Assembly (NCBI GenBank): GCA_018433585.1
Contig: JAHDQW010000014.1
Coordinates: 1-51,577, forward strand
Reading direction: 5' to 3'
DNA length: 51,577 nucleotides
Source of the DNA: Candidatus Praeruminimicrobium purgamenti
GTDB taxonomy: Bacteria; Elusimicrobiota; Endomicrobiia; Endomicrobiales; Endomicrobiaceae
Shown here: in pieces, positions 45,501 through 51,577 of the stretch
Layout of the letters: every line of letters starts with the position of its first letter
Position numbering within the stretch: position 1 is the stretch's first letter
Translations under genes and position numbers: made by a program
Notes under the pieces: generated by a model
Database searches by the model: none
Told to the model about the DNA's origin: nothing
Seen by the model: only the letters and a program-made list of their open reading frames with translations

Positions 45501-45631
45501 GATCGGTAGAGTTTAACAGAACAAACAGCTTTAGTTTTAAAATTATCAAGAATGATGAAAATAAGTGGCTTTTTTTAAACACATTTTTGGACAATTTTAA
45601 AAAATACGTTAAAAAAAAGGAGAAAAGATGA
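42578..45631 (+). CDS. mfd: Transcription-repair coupling factor Mfd
   Basis: The 1017-residue protein has a UvrB-homology N-terminal part, the RNA-polymerase-interacting domain (SGDYVVHEKYGIGKYKGLKK, DKLYVPPDDFKVVEKYIG), and an SF2 translocase with Walker A GDVGFGKTEVALRAA, box II LLIIDEEHRFGVKQ, motif III LSATPIPRTL, motif V ATTIIESGIDIPT and motif VI HQLRGRIGRDKQKAYCY. A TRCF C-terminal domain follows. It is somewhat shorter than the E. coli protein. It removes stalled RNA polymerase and recruits UvrA. Its TGA overlaps the next ATG by 4 bases. Confidence 0.97.
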   Translation: MKKTYVSGIIEGAKAHFLSQYVQDNDINTLLAVVEDDDIDNIFQDLKTFLSGTDVSVLKYPHDDEQEQIITLSKIIGGKKKIIAANKESVNMSVVSVVSLMSSSIDFKSDGVYGHDDVISRLSKIGYTRETFVEEKGQFAIRGEIIDIWPGDGLQPVRLSFDFNTLETIKTFDPVTQRSDKYLNAVKILPCANFETNTCLIEQLPKNSTVYLDYKPDDDSLYKNFDLIINSPLDKKAVHYDYQGFQGFQGNINYFIDLLKEFQKAEIEIKIYCSNMGEKQRIIDIFYESGWQYEDMPETILMPLWQGFYLKNKLAAVSTKEILYKRKQINFPKIKSGRRLEGIWEISSGDYVVHEKYGIGKYKGLKKIVQEGKTAEYLCIEYKKGDKLYVPPDDFKVVEKYIGVEGVRPKLYSMDTFSWERIKSKARQEASEFAKELLNLYAQRCKVQRIPYPSASVFEKELSDSFIYEETEDQLKAIEDINSDFSKPYPMERLICGDVGFGKTEVALRAAFKAVCQSKQVAVLVPTTVLAEQHYNTFVNRLSAFPVRIEALSRFQKPSQQKNITKEIKKGNVDIVIGTHRLLQKDIEFSDLGLLIIDEEHRFGVKQKEKIKMLKKNIDMIMLSATPIPRTLSGALYGLRDLSLIETQPVGRLPIETTLSHFDKKLIKNVIEAELSRNGQVFYVYNRVETILNKAQEIKKLIPDINLAVIHGQLKPLEIEKVMWRFLNKEIDVLLATTIIESGIDIPTVNTMIIEDAQNFGLSQLHQLRGRIGRDKQKAYCYLFYNEKNLSDEAVKRLEAMKEFSDLGSGYRLALKDLEIRGAGGILSSKQHGFVRDVGYEMFSRLLEEEGKKVKGINTPEEERQTAAEIDLQVEAFIPNDYIEDEDIRILFYRKISNITAEEEILNIENELKDRFGKLPEVARNLFEVSKIKIKAAKLNIERLSEDKKYVYIYMLKSTDFNNIDVLSFINDYKRSVEFNRTNSFSFKIIKNDENKWLFLNTFLDNFKKYVKKKEKR

Positions 45632-46224
45632 AGAAATTTTTAATTCTTATTCTGTTTATGCTTTTGCTTTCAGGCTATAATAATGTATACGCTCAGGACG
45701 ACCAGCAGACTGTTAACGTCGACAACACTGATAACATAGAATATAATTTCCAGATGCCTGACATGGCTGACACAATTAAAGCTTTTCAGGCTCTTCAGAA
45801 AGAACTTGACGAGAGTACGGAAGGATTGAATTACGAAAAGATGTTTGCGGAGTCAGAGAAAGATATGACTGACGTCGAAGGTATGACAGAATTGTTAAAA
45901 TCTTCGGCGCAGATGAAAAAAACACAGCAGAAAATGATATCTAAAATGAAAGAAGCCGCAAACGACGGCAACGTCGGCGCTCAATTCCAGCTGGGTATGA
46001 CATACAGCGCAGGAATGCCTAATGCGAAAGAATCAATTAAATGGCTGAAAAAATCAGCCGATAAGGGACATAGAGGAGCAGAATATATTCTTGGATTTAT
46101 TTACGGATACGGCGACGGAGTAGAAAAGAATATAAAAGAAGCAGATAAATGGCTGTCTAAAGCAATCAAAAAAGGGCATAAAGAAGCGCAAAAATACTAT
46201 AATGAAATAAACGGAGTCAAATAA
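45628..46224 (+). CDS. Secreted Sel1-repeat protein
   Basis: The 198-residue protein has a signal peptide (FLILILFMLLLSG, likely cut near VYAQ), then a helical Gln/Glu-rich segment, then two Sel1-type repeats (AQFQLGMTYSAGMPNAKESI and AEYILGFIYGYGDGVEKNIK). Sel1 repeats are protein-binding helices of the periplasm or surface. AAAGGAG lies at the end of mfd, just before the ATG. The partner is unknown. Confidence 0.88.
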   Translation: MKKFLILILFMLLLSGYNNVYAQDDQQTVNVDNTDNIEYNFQMPDMADTIKAFQALQKELDESTEGLNYEKMFAESEKDMTDVEGMTELLKSSAQMKKTQQKMISKMKEAANDGNVGAQFQLGMTYSAGMPNAKESIKWLKKSADKGHRGAEYILGFIYGYGDGVEKNIKEADKWLSKAIKKGHKEAQKYYNEINGVK

Positions 46225-46316
46225 TTTTAAAAAAAGTATAATTTTAAAAAACAATAAATCTCCGACGTAAAAATAGTATATTTAAAGTGTAAATAAAAAA
46301 TAATTTTGAATATTGC

Positions 46317-46345
46317 TTGACAAAAAAAAGTTTTTGTGGTATAAG
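46317..46345 (+). promoter_or_regulatory. rRNA operon promoter P1
   Basis: TTGACA (46317-46322) and TATAAG (46340-46345) are 17 bases apart. Confidence 0.85.
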
Positions 46346-46478
46346 TTAACCCGTTGCGAAAATCGGATCGCACGAAAAGAGTTCTTTAAACGGCTGTTAA
46401 ATATTTTTTAGTTAGAGTTGTTGCGTAGCAAAGGTGTCGGAACCTTTTTAACGATTTTAATTATAAATAAAAAAACAG

Positions 46479-46507
46479 TTGACAAAAAAATAAAAGTTTG
46501 ATATAAC
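46479..46507 (+). promoter_or_regulatory. rRNA operon promoter P2
   Basis: TTGACA (46479-46484) and TATAAC (46502-46507) are 17 bases apart. Confidence 0.85.
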
Positions 46508-46572
46508 TTACCGGCGCGTTATAAATGCGCGGAAGTTTTTTTTGAAAAGTTAATACGCTTTAAACAAAACAC

Positions 46573-46601
46573 TTGACATATTTTTAAAAGTGTTGTATAA
46601 T
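46573..46601 (+). promoter_or_regulatory. rRNA operon promoter P3
   Basis: TTGACA (46573-46578) and TATAAT (46596-46601) are 17 bases apart, a perfect consensus. Confidence 0.9.
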
Positions 46602-46625
46602 TTTCGAACGCTTTGAAAAAAGTGC

Positions 46626-46654
46626 TTGACAAAAAAAATAAAGTGTGGTATAAG
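46626..46654 (+). promoter_or_regulatory. rRNA operon promoter P4
   Basis: TTGACA (46626-46631) and TATAAG (46649-46654) are 17 bases apart. It is the promoter closest to 16S, about 320 bases upstream. Confidence 0.88.
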
Positions 46655-46977
46655 TTTAAAGCTTCGTTGAAATGATCTTTTAGCAGTAAACAAATAAAAA
46701 TTTAAGAGATAATACTAATAATAGTAAGGGTAACAAAAGACTTCTTTAGGAAGCACCCAATGATAAATATATGCAGAGAAAAAATCTTTGCCGGAAGGAT
46801 AAAAGCAAAGAAGGTAGTTTTTTCTCTCTCTTTAAAACGGTCTTTGAAAACTAAATAATGTGCAGATAAGTGCCCTGTAAAAGGGGCAATCAAGTAATTT
46901 AAGGGTCTAGTTGTTTTTTTGAAGTAAAAAGTACAATAATGTAATTAAGAGCTTATAACAAAACTCTATAAAATTTT
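46655..46977 (+). other. 16S rRNA leader with processing stem and antitermination-like motif
   Basis: No gene is seen here. tctttgaaaactaaata (about 46841-46857) resembles rRNA leader and boxA-like elements. From about 46851 to 46904, ctaaataatg ... gtaatttaagg pairs with the region downstream of 16S (48548-48607), forming the long stem expected for RNase III release of pre-16S. Confidence 0.7.
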
Positions 46978-48497
<1,520 letters not shown>

Positions 48498-48547
48498 TAA
48501 GGAGTAAACATACGCTGTTAATTCAGCGGGATGTTAATGGTTGATAT

Positions 48548-48607
48548 CCTTAAATTACACATTCGGGATTACTACCTGTATGGGGCATTTATTTGTGCAT
48601 TGTTTAG
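48548..48607 (+). other. 3' arm of the pre-16S processing stem
   Basis: ccttaaattac (48548-48558) through atgcattgtttag (48597-48607) is largely complementary to 46851-46904 upstream of 16S. Together they would enclose the 16S in a duplex. The rest of 48498-48675 is spacer without a visible gene. Confidence 0.65.
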
Positions 48608-48675
48608 TTTATATGTAAAACTGGTATCTGGTCGGCATATAAGCTATGTAGACACGGTTAGGTTGCAGATAGCGC

Positions 48676-48752
<77 letters not shown>

Positions 48753-48782
48753 GTTTACGATATAGTTATTTGGAATCTTATT

Positions 48783-48855
48783 GGGGATATAGCTCAGCTG
48801 GGAGAGCGCCTGCTTTGCAAGCAGGAGGTCGTGAGTTCAATCCTCACTATCTCCA
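48783..48855 (+). tRNA. tRNA-Ala (anticodon TGC)
   Basis: The acceptor ggggata pairs with tatctcc, including one G-U pair. The anticodon stem cctgc/gcagg encloses ttTGCaa. CCA is not encoded, unlike the neighbouring tRNA-Ile. It is the second spacer tRNA. Confidence 0.96.
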
Positions 48856-49064
48856 CAATATAAAAATTTTTCAGCGCAAGCTGATAATATATAGCAGTTT
48901 GGTTCATTGAAAACTTAATAGGCAAATTTAGCGTCTTCATATGTAAAATATGAAACATAAAAAACACAATTAGTTGTAGTTTTGATGTAAAATGATGTAA
49001 ATGTAGTAACTTAGAAAAGAAGTCACTTTTAATCATCTCATTGTAAGATGGGATTAGAGAATGT
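48856..49064 (+). other. tRNA-Ala to 23S spacer
   Basis: No gene is seen. It contains cattgaaaacttaata (about 48906-48921), echoing the motif in the 16S leader, and a small inverted repeat ttcatat/atatgaa (about 48935-48953). These are probably pre-23S processing signals. Confidence 0.6.

Positions 49065-51577
<2,513 letters not shown>

Noticed and set aside
46225-46977. Small protein gene at 46702-46893 (minus)
   Set aside because: It lies in the rRNA leader, has no ribosome site and overlaps the 16S processing stem.

Overview
The window looks like a piece of a low-GC Gram-negative chromosome. From the general look of the 16S rRNA and the gene set, my best guess is the phylum Elusimicrobiota, probably Endomicrobium or a relative. 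That placement rests on recognition and not on an alignment. Outer-membrane features (ADP-heptose genes, a porin-like protein, an AsmA-like protein), pyrophosphate-dependent phosphofructokinase and glycogen phosphorylase fit a fermentative Gram-negative cell.

Layout. (1) 1-13.7 kb: one enormous open reading frame (4572 aa, about 0.5 MDa, possibly cut at its 5' end). It encodes surface-protein-like repeats, glycine-rich hydrophobic stretches and an embedded SecA-like/SF2 helicase ATPase. The first ~1.3 kb and last ~1 kb of the gene use a strikingly different codon set from the middle. It ends at a shared bidirectional terminator. (2) 13.8-18.3 kb, minus strand: lexA, a frameshifted small membrane-protein gene, tatA, tatC, a DUF362 protein with a Tat-like signal, and a NapH-NapG-like fusion polyferredoxin. 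The four genes from tatA onward are tightly packed and look like a Tat translocase encoded together with its own cargo. (3) 18.3-23.3 kb, minus strand: thiD2, rfaE2, gmhA (thiamin and ADP-heptose synthesis), then accC, accB, efp and an M24 aminopeptidase. (4) 23.4-26.8 kb, plus strand: tRNA-Asn, a His/Cys-rich small protein, an outer-membrane barrel, and the binding protein and permease of a zinc/manganese-type ABC importer without its ATPase. (5) 26.9-33.5 kb: panB, panC, a HAMP-like membrane protein, nadB, uvrA. (6) 33.5-42.5 kb: PPi-phosphofructokinase, pyrG, glycogen phosphorylase, a HAD phosphatase, and the TIGR03546/TIGR03545 pair. (7) 42.6-46.2 kb: mfd and a secreted Sel1-repeat protein. 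(8) 46.3-51.6 kb: an rRNA operon with four tandem consensus-like promoters, 16S, tRNA-Ile(GAT), tRNA-Ala(TGC) and a 23S cut off by the window end.

The most unusual parts are the giant mosaic gene (translocase/helicase motor inside an adhesin-like polypeptide, with codon-biased ends) and the compact Tat operon. In the Tat operon a polytopic iron-sulfur protein carries an internal Tat-type signal before its second ferredoxin half. Everything else reads as ordinary housekeeping. I saw no CRISPR array, insertion sequence or prophage.
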